Shown here piece by piece: positions 15,981 through 22,905 of a DNA stretch of 25,086 nt. Numbering within the stretch: position 1 is the stretch's first letter; each line of letters starts with the position of its first letter. Made by a program: the position numbers and the translations under genes. Source of the DNA: an uncultured Ruminococcus sp. (GTDB taxonomy: Bacteria > Bacillota > Clostridia > Oscillospirales > Ruminococcaceae); contig CALCRR010000043.1 of assembly GCA_937894495.1 (NCBI GenBank), positions 1 through 25,086 of the forward strand, read 5' to 3'. The notes under the pieces were generated by a model. The model did not search any database. It saw only the letters and a list, made by a program, of their open reading frames with translations, and had not been told where the DNA came from.

Positions 15981-16009
15981 TTGACAAAACGCAACATAAT
16001 TGGTATAAT
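15981..16009 (+). promoter_or_regulatory. consensus promoter of the tRNA genes
   Basis: TTGACA (15981-15986), a 17-bp spacer and TATAAT (16004-16009): both boxes are perfect. The tRNA-Lys gene starts 26 nt downstream, as expected for a stable-RNA promoter. Confidence 0.9.
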
Positions 16010-16034
16010 AATATAGTCGCTTAAAGTTAAGCGT

Positions 16035-16107
16035 GAGCCATTAGCTCAGTTGGCAGAGCATTTGACTTTTAATCAAAGGGTCTGGGGTTCAAATCCCCAA
16101 TGGCTCA
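16035..16107 (+). tRNA. tRNA-Lys(TTT)
   Basis: 73 nt with all arms. The acceptor stem is GAGCCAT/ATGGCTC, the D stem GCTC/GAGC and the anticodon stem TTTGA/TCAAA with loop CTTTTAA (anticodon TTT). The T arm is TGGGG-TTCAAAT-CCCCA and the discriminator is A. CCA is not encoded; TAAG follows. Confidence 0.97.
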
Positions 16108-16113
16108 TAAGAT

Positions 16114-16145
16114 CGCTTTCGGTTTTATACCGAAAGCGGTTTTTA
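16114..16145 (+). terminator. terminator-like hairpin between tRNA-Lys and tRNA-Leu
   Basis: CGCTTTCGG and CCGAAAGCG form 9 bp around loop TTTTATA, followed by GTTTTTAT. Only about 6 nt separate the U-tract from tRNA-Leu, so tRNA-Leu has no room for its own promoter. Confidence 0.7.
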
Positions 16146-16151
16146 TAGTTA

Positions 16152-16233
16152 GCGGATATGGTGGAATTGGCAGACACGTTAGATTTAGGTTCTAATGCCG
16201 TATGGTGTGCAGGTTCAAGTCCTGTTATCCGCA
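16152..16233 (+). tRNA. tRNA-Leu(TAG)
   Basis: 82 nt with the long variable arm typical of tRNA-Leu. The acceptor stem is GCGGATA/TATCCGC, the anticodon stem TTAGA/TCTAA with loop TTTAGGT (anticodon TAG), then a variable arm TGCCGTATGGTGTG and a T arm GCAGG-TTCAAGT-CCTGT. Discriminator A; CCA is not encoded. Confidence 0.95.
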
Positions 16234-16239
16234 TAGTAT

Positions 16240-16275
16240 AAGCTCTCGCTTTGTTTTAAAGCGGGAGCTTTTTTT
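16240..16275 (+). terminator. terminator after tRNA-Leu
   Basis: AAGCTC-T-CGCTTT pairs with AAAGCG-G-GAGCTT (13 bp, one G-U) around GTTTT, followed by five more T. It ends the tRNA unit. Confidence 0.85.
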
Positions 16276-16311
16276 GCGGTAAATTTTTTTAAAAGTAATC
16301 CTTTACAGCGG

Positions 16312-16340
16312 TTGCAAATTTTTGCATCATGTGTTATAAT
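16312..16340 (+). promoter_or_regulatory. promoter of the LacI-like/GGDEF gene
   Basis: TTGCAA (16312-16317), a 17-bp spacer and TATAAT (16335-16340). The resulting leader before the ATG at 16452 is about 105 nt and highly structured. Confidence 0.8.
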
Positions 16341-16351
16341 AAAGCCAAAGC

Positions 16352-16416
16352 CCATGCTTATCGCATGGTCTGCGGAGCTAAAGCTCTGCTTGCAGGGCGT
16401 TTTTTTACCTGCAAGC
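16352..16416 (+). promoter_or_regulatory. terminator/antiterminator leader of the GGDEF gene
   Basis: Four hairpins are possible: CCATGC/GCATGG (16352-16368), GCGGAGC-TAAA-GCTCTGC (16372-16389), GCTCTG-CTTG-CAGGGC followed by GTTTTTTT (16383-16406, an intrinsic terminator), and GCTTGCAGG/CCTGCAAGC (16388-16416). The third excludes the second and the fourth, which is the layout of a transcription attenuator. I see no c-di-GMP-I (GEMM) consensus, although a GGDEF gene follows. The upstream part seems short for a classic riboswitch aptamer, so a protein or other signal may drive it. Confidence 0.5.
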
Positions 16417-16451
16417 TTACGAAAAAATGCAAATTATTTCAGGTGATATAT

Positions 16452-18722
16452 ATGCAAAACAGAAGATATACTATAGGTCTGCTTGCTGCCAATATTGTTG
16501 ATACTTTCAGCAATTCAATATCAAAGGGTGCAATGAGGGCGGCAAAAAGGCTCGATGTCGATCTGATAATTTTCCCGGGAAAATATCTCGGGCTGCAGCA
16601 TAAGTATGAGGAGCACGATACCAAGTATGAGTACCAGTATAACGTGCTTTTCAGCCATGCGGCTGAGGCTGGGCTGGATTATATAATAGCCCCTGTGGGC
16701 TCTATAGCCTATGCTGTTGACGACGAGGGCAAAAAGCGCTTTCTTGACAGCTTCGGTGATACCCCCGTGCTCAGCGTCTGCGCAGAGTCTGAGGACCATG
16801 ATTTTTTGCAGTTCGATAACCGCTCGGGCGTGGCTGCTGCGGTGGATTATCTGGCTTCAAGAGGGAGAAAGCGTATAGCTATCCTGGCAGGCGACCTGAG
16901 AAATTCCGAGTGTGCCGAGCGCTACGAGGAATACCGCCTTGGACTTGAAAGAAACGGTATACCCTTTGAGGACCGCTATCTCTGCGAGTGCGATATGGCT
17001 TATGACAGCAAGCCTGACTGCGACCGCCTGCTGGATAATAATCCAGACCTTGATGCGGTGGTGTGCGTAAACGATATAGTTGCCCAGAACCTTTATGAGT
17101 CGCTTGCTGACAGAGGTCTTGAAGCAGGCAGCGATATTGCTGTGGTAGGCTTTGATGACCTGCCAATGTCCAAGCACCTTGACCCGCCCCTGGCTTCGAT
17201 AAATGCTGATGCCGAGCTGCTGGGCGAGAGATCGGTGGAGAAAGCTGTAAACTACCTAAACGGCGTTGAAGATGACTGCCACTATATCAGCACAAAGTTT
17301 ATCCCCCGTGCTTCATGCTTTTCAAATGTGAGATTTATGAGCTCGCCCCAGAAGATATTTTCGGGCAGCAATGATGAGATATACCGCAATATCAGGGAGT
17401 ATGTAAATGAGATATGCGATACCCCTGCCGAGGGTGAGCGTGTTTTTTCAAGAGTTATAAATGTGTTCAAGGCATATCAGGATACTTTTGTAAAAAAGGT
17501 CGCAGATGAGGCGGATATGCAGAGGATAACGGAGCTCACAGAACAGTATTTTACCAATAGTGAGACCTTGTCTGACGGCATTTTAAAGCTCAGCAGCGTT
17601 ATCGGCGGCGGCTTTATCTGGCTGCTGAGAAACTGTAAGGGTGAAAACCTCAGCTATGTCACCAAACTTTATGACCACTTCGGCGGCAGGCTCAACGGCA
17701 GCAAAAGCGCCGAGGAGCTCAACGACGCATTTATGCAGCGTGTTCATAACGATAATATTTTTATCCGTGATGCCCTTATGCTGGGCGGCGATCTTAAACA
17801 GAGCTACGGCAATATCCTTAAAAGGCTGTGCAACATCGGCGCAATGACCAGCTTTTTGTTTACGCTGGAGCAGCCCGTGACGGTGAAGCTCAACGGCAGC
17901 TTTCCCAAGGGTATGAGCTGGAGATTTCGCTCATACTGCTACGGCTCACAGAGCTATATCGTGCCCGAGGAAGAGCAGGAGATATCCATGCGTGATATCT
18001 TCAAAAACGAGCACGTTGTGATGAACAGGCAGCATATCTTCATCGCAGCCGACCTCTACACCGCCGAGAACCAGTACGGCATGGCGCTGCTGGAGCCGAG
18101 AGATGACGAGTTTTTCGGTGAGCTGGAGCTTGCCACATATCAGCTCAGCTCGGCAGTGAGAACTCTTGATATACTTAAAGAGCAGGATAATCTTCTGGCA
18201 GAGGTACACAGCCGGAACCTTGCCCTTGAAGAAATGTCTATGATAGACGAGCTGACCCAGGTGTTCAACCGCAGGGGCTTTTATATGGCAGCAGGGGAGC
18301 TGATAAACGCCAACAAGGGCGGCAGGTTCATCATCTGCTATGCCGATATGGACGATTTGAAGATAGTCAACGACACCTATGGCCATGCCGAGGGCGACTT
18401 CTGTATCAGGCTAACAGGCAAGTGCCTTGGGGCTGCAATGGGCGAGGCTGCCGTTATCGGCAGAATGGGCGGCGACGAGTTCGCAGCTATAGTTTTGAAG
18501 CAGGAAGATCTGTCCATAGAGGATATCTCGGCACGCAAGGAGAGCTTTATAGCAGGCTTTAACGCATCGGGCAGCAGGGTGTACAGCTACAGCTCATCGC
18601 TGGGCATTCTTGAATACACCTGTGAGAACAGCTACGACCTTAAAGAAGCTCTTGATAAGGCAGACGGTCTGCTGTATGAGGACAAGAGCCGCAAGAAGGC
18701 GCAAAAACGCAAAAATAAGTAA
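16452..18722 (+). CDS. LacI-type ligand-binding domain fused to a GGDEF diguanylate cyclase
   Basis: 756 residues from the ATG at 16452 (AGGTG 6 nt upstream); a longer in-frame reading from 16329 would start inside the promoter. Residues 1 to about 290 look like the sugar-binding part of LacI/GalR regulators (RRYTIGLLAANIVDTFSNSI, DNRSGVAAAVDYLASRGRKR, CVNDIVAQNLYESL, IAVVGFDDLPMSKHLDPPL) but without the DNA-binding helix-turn-helix. A middle region of about 280 residues is unassigned, possibly GAF-like. The C-terminal GGDEF domain has YADMDDLKIVNDTYGHAEGD and an intact GGDEF at 673-677, so it should make c-di-GMP. No RxxD inhibitory site precedes it. There is no signal peptide or membrane segment, so it probably senses a small molecule in the cytoplasm. 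Confidence 0.88.
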   Translation: MQNRRYTIGLLAANIVDTFSNSISKGAMRAAKRLDVDLIIFPGKYLGLQHKYEEHDTKYEYQYNVLFSHAAEAGLDYIIAPVGSIAYAVDDEGKKRFLDSFGDTPVLSVCAESEDHDFLQFDNRSGVAAAVDYLASRGRKRIAILAGDLRNSECAERYEEYRLGLERNGIPFEDRYLCECDMAYDSKPDCDRLLDNNPDLDAVVCVNDIVAQNLYESLADRGLEAGSDIAVVGFDDLPMSKHLDPPLASINADAELLGERSVEKAVNYLNGVEDDCHYISTKFIPRASCFSNVRFMSSPQKIFSGSNDEIYRNIREYVNEICDTPAEGERVFSRVINVFKAYQDTFVKKVADEADMQRITELTEQYFTNSETLSDGILKLSSVIGGGFIWLLRNCKGENLSYVTKLYDHFGGRLNGSKSAEELNDAFMQRVHNDNIFIRDALMLGGDLKQSYGNILKRLCNIGAMTSFLFTLEQPVTVKLNGSFPKGMSWRFRSYCYGSQSYIVPEEEQEISMRDIFKNEHVVMNRQHIFIAADLYTAENQYGMALLEPRDDEFFGELELATYQLSSAVRTLDILKEQDNLLAEVHSRNLALEEMSMIDELTQVFNRRGFYMAAGELINANKGGRFIICYADMDDLKIVNDTYGHAEGDFCIRLTGKCLGAAMGEAAVIGRMGGDEFAAIVLKQEDLSIEDISARKESFIAGFNASGSRVYSYSSSLGILEYTCENSYDLKEALDKADGLLYEDKSRKKAQKRKNK

Positions 18723-18725
18723 AAA

Positions 18726-18775
18726 ACAAGGTATCGTTCAGATCGGTGAATGCTTCACCAAAGACGATACCTTGT
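18726..18775. terminator. bidirectional terminator between the GGDEF gene and nrdR
   Basis: ACAAGGTATCGT and ACGATACCTTGT form 12 perfect pairs, and GGTGAA/TTCACC forms an inner hairpin. T-rich tracts follow on both strands (ATTATTTTTA on plus, TTTTTTACTTATTTTT on minus), so it can stop both converging genes. Confidence 0.85.
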
Positions 18776-18802
18776 ATTATTTTTACTGTTCAGCCACCGC
18801 TG

Positions 18803-19252
18803 TCAGCTCCTCTTGCCCAGCTCGGAGATTATCTGTATAAAGGACTCAACATCGTTGAACTCCTTATAAACCGAGGCAAAGCGCACATAAGCCACATGGT
18901 CCAGCTTTTTAAGCCCCATAAGCACCATATCGCCTATCTCGGAGGTGGTGGTCTCGGTCTGCATTTTGTTTGCATATGTATTCTCGATATCGTCCACCAG
19001 CGAGGTTATCTGCTCAACACTGACAGGGCGCTTTTTTATGGCGCTTTGCAGACCCTTTATGAGCTTCTGCCTGTCAAATGGCTCAAAGGAGCCGTCCTTT
19101 TTATAAACCATAAGCAGCGGCTTTTCAACTACCTCATAGGTGGTAAAGCGCCTGCCGCACTTGGGGCACTCACGCCTTCTTCTCTTTTTGCCCTCACTGG
19201 GTCGGGAGTCTATGACTCTTGTATCTTCATGGCTGCAAAACGGACATCTCAT
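18803..19252 (-). CDS. nrdR: transcriptional repressor NrdR
   Basis: 149 residues, the usual NrdR length. NrdR represses ribonucleotide reductase genes in response to the dATP/ATP balance. The N-terminal zinc ribbon has MRCPFCSHEDTRVIDSRPSE and RRECPKCGRRFTTYE (four Cys). The ATP-cone follows (LLMVYKKDGSFEPFDRQKL, then MVLMGLKKLDHVAYVRFASV). The start is the ATG at 19252 with AGGAG (complement of 19260-19264) upstream. It has its own promoter and stands alone. No NrdR-box-like pair is evident near it. Confidence 0.96.
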   Translation of the reverse strand: MRCPFCSHEDTRVIDSRPSEGKKRRRRECPKCGRRFTTYEVVEKPLLMVYKKDGSFEPFDRQKLIKGLQSAIKKRPVSVEQITSLVDDIENTYANKMQTETTTSEIGDMVLMGLKKLDHVAYVRFASVYKEFNDVESFIQIISELGKRS

Positions 19253-19324
19253 GGCAGTTACTCCTTTTTTTAATCATATGCTATCATCATACATTTAGTA
19301 TCTGATAATAATTCTTTAATAAGC

Positions 19325-19353
19325 ATTATACCACATCTTGCCCGAAATTTCAA
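19325..19353 (-). promoter_or_regulatory. promoter of nrdR
   Basis: On the minus strand TTGAAA (complement of 19348-19353), a 17-bp spacer and TATAAT (complement of 19325-19330). The -10 box is perfect. Confidence 0.8.
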
Positions 19354-19456
19354 GGGTTTTTGCAAAATTTAAAAGAAATTTTTTGGACAGTCGGAACAAA
19401 TAGCACAATTTTTCGGACTTATAAGCCGGCGGCTGAGCTGATGATTGGCAAAAAGC

Positions 19457-19485
19457 TTGACGTAAACGCTTAAAAATGTTATAAT
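19457..19485 (+). promoter_or_regulatory. promoter of the AGCS symporter gene
   Basis: TTGACG (19457-19462), a 17-bp spacer and TATAAT (19480-19485). It is divergent from the nrdR promoter, with about 100 AT-rich bases between them in which I see nothing further. The leader to the start codon at 19687 is about 195 nt. Confidence 0.8.
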
Positions 19486-19520
19486 AAAATGATATTGAAT
19501 TTACTACTTATCTTAAAAAT

Positions 19521-19598
19521 AAGTCCGCCCGAGGACAGGTTGAGTTTAAATTAAAGTCCGTCCGAGTACAGGCTGAGTTTAAACGTAAGTCCGCCCTG
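19521..19598 (+). repeat. 33-nt tandem repeats in the symporter leader
   Basis: Unit 1 (19521-19553) and unit 2 (19554-19586) are in exact 33-nt register and nearly identical. Both begin AAGTCCG and contain CAGG, one base, then TGAGTTTAAA. A third unit starts AAGTCCGCCC at 19587 and is cut short. A detached partial copy, CCGTCCGCCCGAGGACAGG, lies at about 19650-19668. Units 1 and 4 contain a small stem, GTCC-GCCCGA-GGAC. I do not recognise them as a glycine riboswitch. Confidence 0.8.
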
Positions 19599-19686
19599 CC
19601 GTCAGATAAGCTTTAGCTATGCATTGTATCATAAAAAGGCAGGACCGAGCCGTCCGCCCGAGGACAGGACAGATGGGGTATTGAAT

Positions 19687-21111
19687 ATGGAAAAGATCAA
19701 CGAAATAATCTCAGACATCGACAGCATGGTGTGGGGGGTGCCCCTCATACTTCTGATAATCACCTGCGGCATACTTCTTACGGTACGCATAGGCTTTTTG
19801 CAGGTGAGAAAGCTGGGGCTCGCCCTGAAATATATGGTCAGGGACGAGGAGAGCGGCGACGGCGAGGTATCAAGCTTTGCCGCCTTGTGTACGGCGCTTT
19901 CTGCCACAGTCGGCACAGGCAATATCGTGGGAGTTGCCACTGCGCTGGCAGCAGGGGGTCCCGGTGCGCTGTTCTGGATGGAGGTAGCCGCATTTTTCGG
20001 CATGGCGACCAAGTATGCCGAGGGTCTGCTGGCAATAAAATACCGTGTCACCGACCCAAACGGCAATATTCTGGGCGGTCCCTTTTATTATATCGAAAAG
20101 GGCATGGGCAGAAAATGGAAGTGGCTGGGCAAGCTGTTTGCCTTTTTCGGTCTGTTTGCAGGGCTTATGGGTATAGGCACTATCACCCAGATAAACGGCA
20201 TAACCTCGGCGGTCAATAACTTTTTCGACCCAAAGGGTGCTCACACTGTCAGCATTTTCTCCACCGACCAGACCTATGCAACTATAATATCCGGCATAGT
20301 CATAACTCTGCTGGCAGCCCTTATAATAATCGGCGGAATAAAAAGGATAGCAAGCGTTTCCGAGCTGGTTGTGCCTGCCATGATAGTTCTGTACATCGGT
20401 AGCTGTCTGCTGATAGTTTTTACACATATCACCGAGATACCTGCTGCTATTTCGGCGGTGGTCAAGGGCGCATTCGGGCTGAGACCCTTAGCAGGGGGCT
20501 TGGCAGGCTTCTCGCTTATGATGGTATCAATGCGAAACGGCGTGGCAAGGGGTATTTTCTCAAACGAAGCAGGTCTGGGCTCTGCCCCCATAGCTGCCGC
20601 TGCCGCAAAGACAAAGGAGCCCGTCAGACAGGGTCTTGTGACCATGACAGGCACCTTTATCGACACCATACTGGTCTGCACCATGACAGGGCTTTCAATA
20701 GTCATGGCAGGGAGCTACTCCAAGGAGGGGCTGGAGGGCGTGACTATAACCACCGACGCCTTTCAGAGCGGACTGCCGTTCCCGCACAGAGTATCTGCTT
20801 TTATACTGATGGTCTGCCTGGCGGTTTTTGCCTTCACCACCATACTTGGCTGGAACTATTACTCGGAGAGGTGCCTTTCCTATCTGACAGGCTCAAACAA
20901 AGCTGTTACAGCAGTGTATAAGGCGGTATACATCGCAGCAGTGTTCATTGGTCCCTACCTGACGGTGGAGGCTGTGTGGAATTTAGCCGATATCTTCAAC
21001 GGACTTATGGCTCTGCCGAATATAGTGGCGCTGCTTGCCCTTTCGGGGGTAGTATCTGCCGAAACGAAGGATTATCTTAAACGTCTTAAAAACTCAAAAG
21101 TGAATGAATAA
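19687..21111 (+). CDS. alanine/glycine:cation symporter (AGCS family)
   Basis: 474 residues from the ATG at 19687; the longer reading from a TTG at 19624 would run through the leader repeats. The ribosome binding site is weak (GGGG at 19675-19678). AGCS proteins import alanine or glycine with Na+ or H+. Landmarks are TVGTGNIVGVATALAAGGPG (near residue 75), the WMEVAAFFGMATKYAEGLLA stretch, MRNGVARGIFSNEAGLGSAP (near 281), and about ten hydrophobic segments ending at NGLMALPNIVALLALSG. It lies 31 nt upstream of the coaBC start and is probably co-transcribed with it. The exact substrate cannot be told from sequence. Confidence 0.92.
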   Translation: MEKINEIISDIDSMVWGVPLILLIITCGILLTVRIGFLQVRKLGLALKYMVRDEESGDGEVSSFAALCTALSATVGTGNIVGVATALAAGGPGALFWMEVAAFFGMATKYAEGLLAIKYRVTDPNGNILGGPFYYIEKGMGRKWKWLGKLFAFFGLFAGLMGIGTITQINGITSAVNNFFDPKGAHTVSIFSTDQTYATIISGIVITLLAALIIIGGIKRIASVSELVVPAMIVLYIGSCLLIVFTHITEIPAAISAVVKGAFGLRPLAGGLAGFSLMMVSMRNGVARGIFSNEAGLGSAPIAAAAAKTKEPVRQGLVTMTGTFIDTILVCTMTGLSIVMAGSYSKEGLEGVTITTDAFQSGLPFPHRVSAFILMVCLAVFAFTTILGWNYYSERCLSYLTGSNKAVTAVYKAVYIAAVFIGPYLTVEAVWNLADIFNGLMALPNIVALLALSGVVSAETKDYLKRLKNSKVNE

Positions 21112-21142
21112 GCTGCTGATAAAATGAACAGGAGGATATATC

Positions 21143-22336
21143 ATGCTTAAAGGAAAAACAGTCGTGCTGTGAGTTACAGGCTCGATAGCTGCCTATAAGG
21201 TGCCGAACCTTGCCAGAATGCTAAAAAAACAGGGCTGCGATGTTCAGGTGCTGATGACCGAGAACGCCACCCAATTTATCAACCCCATAAGCTTTGAGAA
21301 CCTGACGGGAAACAAGTGCCTTATCGACACCTTTGACCGCAACTTTCAGTACAGCGTTGAGCACGTGGCTTTGGCGAAAAGGGCTGATGTGGTCATGGTT
21401 GCCCCTGCGTCGGCAAACGTTATCGGCAAGATAGCCTCGGGCATAGCCGATGATATGCTCACCACCACCGTGATGGCTTGCCCCTGCAAAAAGATAATTT
21501 CCCCTGCCATGAACCATAATATGTTCCACAACCCCATCGTGCAGGATAATATTGAAAAGCTCAAAAGATTCGGCTATGAGATAGTTGAGCCCGAAAACGG
21601 TATGCTGGCAAACGGCGATACAGGCGACGGCAGAATGCCCGAGCCCGAGGTGCTTTATGAGTATATCCTGCGTGAGATAGCCTTTGAGAAGGACCTTGCA
21701 GGCAAGAAGGTACTTGTAACAGCAGGAGCTACCAGAGAGCCTATTGATCCCGTGCGCTTTATCACCAACCATTCCAGCGGAAAAATGGGCATAGCCATAG
21801 CCAAGGCTGCCATGCTCAGGGGAGCTGAGGTGACGCTGGTGGCAGGTCACTGCGAGGCGCAGCTGCCGCCGTTTGTGAGATATATACCCGTGACCACCGC
21901 CGAGGATATGTTTAATGCGGTAACTCAACTGTCCGAAAAACAGGACATTATAATCAAGGCTGCCGCCGTGGCAGATTACACCCCTGCCGACACCGCTGAC
22001 AGCAAGCTCAAGAAAAAAGATGATGACCTTAATATAGAATTAAAGCGCACCAAGGATATACTGAAATATCTGGGGGAGCACAAAAAAGAGGGTCAGCTTA
22101 TCTGCGGCTTTTCAATGGAGACTGATAATTTGCTGGAGAACTCGTCCAAAAAACTGGACAGCAAAAACTGTGATATGATCTGTGCAAATTCCCTGAGAAC
22201 AGAGGGCGCAGGCTTCGGGTTGGATACCAATGTCATCACCCTGATAACAAAAGCAGGCGCCGAGGAGCTGCCCCTTATGAGCAAGGAGCAGGCTGCCCAC
22301 AGGATATTTGATAAGCTGACCGACCTTTGGTCTTAG
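21143..22336 (+). pseudogene. coaBC: coaBC (phosphopantothenoylcysteine decarboxylase/synthetase) interrupted by TGA at codon 10
   Basis: A strong GGAGG site 8 nt upstream sets the start at the ATG at 21143. Codons read MLKGKTVVL, then TGA (21170-21172), then VTGSIAAYKVPNLARMLKK without further interruption to 22336. The TGA aligns with the Gly of the usual VLGVTGGIAAYK, so one G-to-T change from GGA would explain it. The CoaC half keeps His74 (SVEHVALA), APASANVIGKIASG and PAMNHNMF, but has Asn157 in MLANGDTGDGRM where the catalytic Cys is expected. The CoaB half looks whole (ITNHSSGKMG, AAAVADYTP, KLKKKDDDLNIELKRTKDIL). Options are a pseudogene, re-start at GTG 21200 or ATG 21218, UGA recoding, or a base error. 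Confidence 0.7.
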
Positions 22337-22379
22337 AGCTTATGATCTACAGGCAATGCATGAAAAGGAAGTGAGCAAT

Positions 22380-22871
22380 GTGATCGAGACAGAGAGTGCG
22401 ACCTATATATATCTTTTTTGCTCGACCATGCTGACGTTTATTTTCAGCGGCATTGCCGAGGAAGTGAGAGACGAGGCGCAGGGGTGGCTGTATGTCATCC
22501 TCTGGGCGAGCTTTGCAGTCATTACGGCTGTGCGCTTTGGCAATATAGTGTCCAAATTTGTGTACAGAAAAGTGTCCGGGCAGAAAAAGAGGCTGACTCT
22601 TCTTGACTTTGTACCCTTCGACTTTGCCATGTATGCGCTCTACGGGCTGGTGAGCGCTCTGGGCAGCCACCCTAAAAACATCACTGCTGTCATCTGCTGC
22701 TTTCTGGTGGGGCTGCCTGTTCTGGGGGTGTGCTCGTATTTGGTGTTTAAGCGTTTTAAAAGCATTTATGAGCTTAAAGCAAAGTGGCATAAGGCTAAGC
22801 CGAAAAAGCCTCCAAAGCACAGAGTATTAAGGCTCAGAGAAGAGGAAGAGTCTGATAAATTGTACAGATAA
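22380..22871 (+). CDS. small integral membrane protein of unknown function
   Basis: 163 residues if it starts at the GTG at 22380, which is 9 nt after AAGGAA; an in-frame ATG at 22356 has no good ribosome binding site. About four hydrophobic segments are visible: YIYLFCSTMLTFIFSGI, WLYVILWASFAVITAV, FAMYALYGLVSALG and ITAVICCFLVGLPVLGV. The C-terminal part is very basic, then acidic (KAKPKKPPKHR, REEEESDK), probably cytoplasmic. I do not recognise the family. It begins about 44 nt after coaBC and ends just before the alpha-galactosidase; a repeat overlaps its last codons. Confidence 0.7.
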   Translation: MIETESATYIYLFCSTMLTFIFSGIAEEVRDEAQGWLYVILWASFAVITAVRFGNIVSKFVYRKVSGQKKRLTLLDFVPFDFAMYALYGLVSALGSHPKNITAVICCFLVGLPVLGVCSYLVFKRFKSIYELKAKWHKAKPKKPPKHRVLRLREEEESDKLYR

Positions 22872-22893
22872 ATTATCCAATAAATTGTACAGA
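22855..22893 (+). repeat. 14-bp direct repeat at the gene junction
   Basis: ATAAATTGTACAGA occurs at 22855-22868, covering the stop codon region of the membrane protein gene, and again at 22880-22893 in front of the alpha-galactosidase ribosome binding site. The period is 25 bp. It may be a small duplication or a paired binding site. Confidence 0.7.
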
Positions 22894-22905
22894 ACGGAGA
22901 ATAGT

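Noticed and set aside
16341..16451. c-di-GMP-I (GEMM) riboswitch before the GGDEF gene
   Set aside because: The gene context fits, but the conserved GCAAACC and GACGCAAAGC core is absent.
16326..16451. N-terminal extension of the GGDEF protein from 16329
   Set aside because: It would begin within the promoter, before the transcription start, and crosses the attenuator; the ATG at 16452 has a ribosome binding site.
19492..19686. Glycine riboswitch before the AGCS symporter
   Set aside because: The symporter is a classic target, but the leader consists of 33-nt repeats and does not show the conserved glycine aptamer segments.
21143..22336. Genome-wide reassignment of TGA to an amino acid
   Set aside because: spoIIE and glgA end at TGA at the expected family lengths, so TGA works as a stop here.
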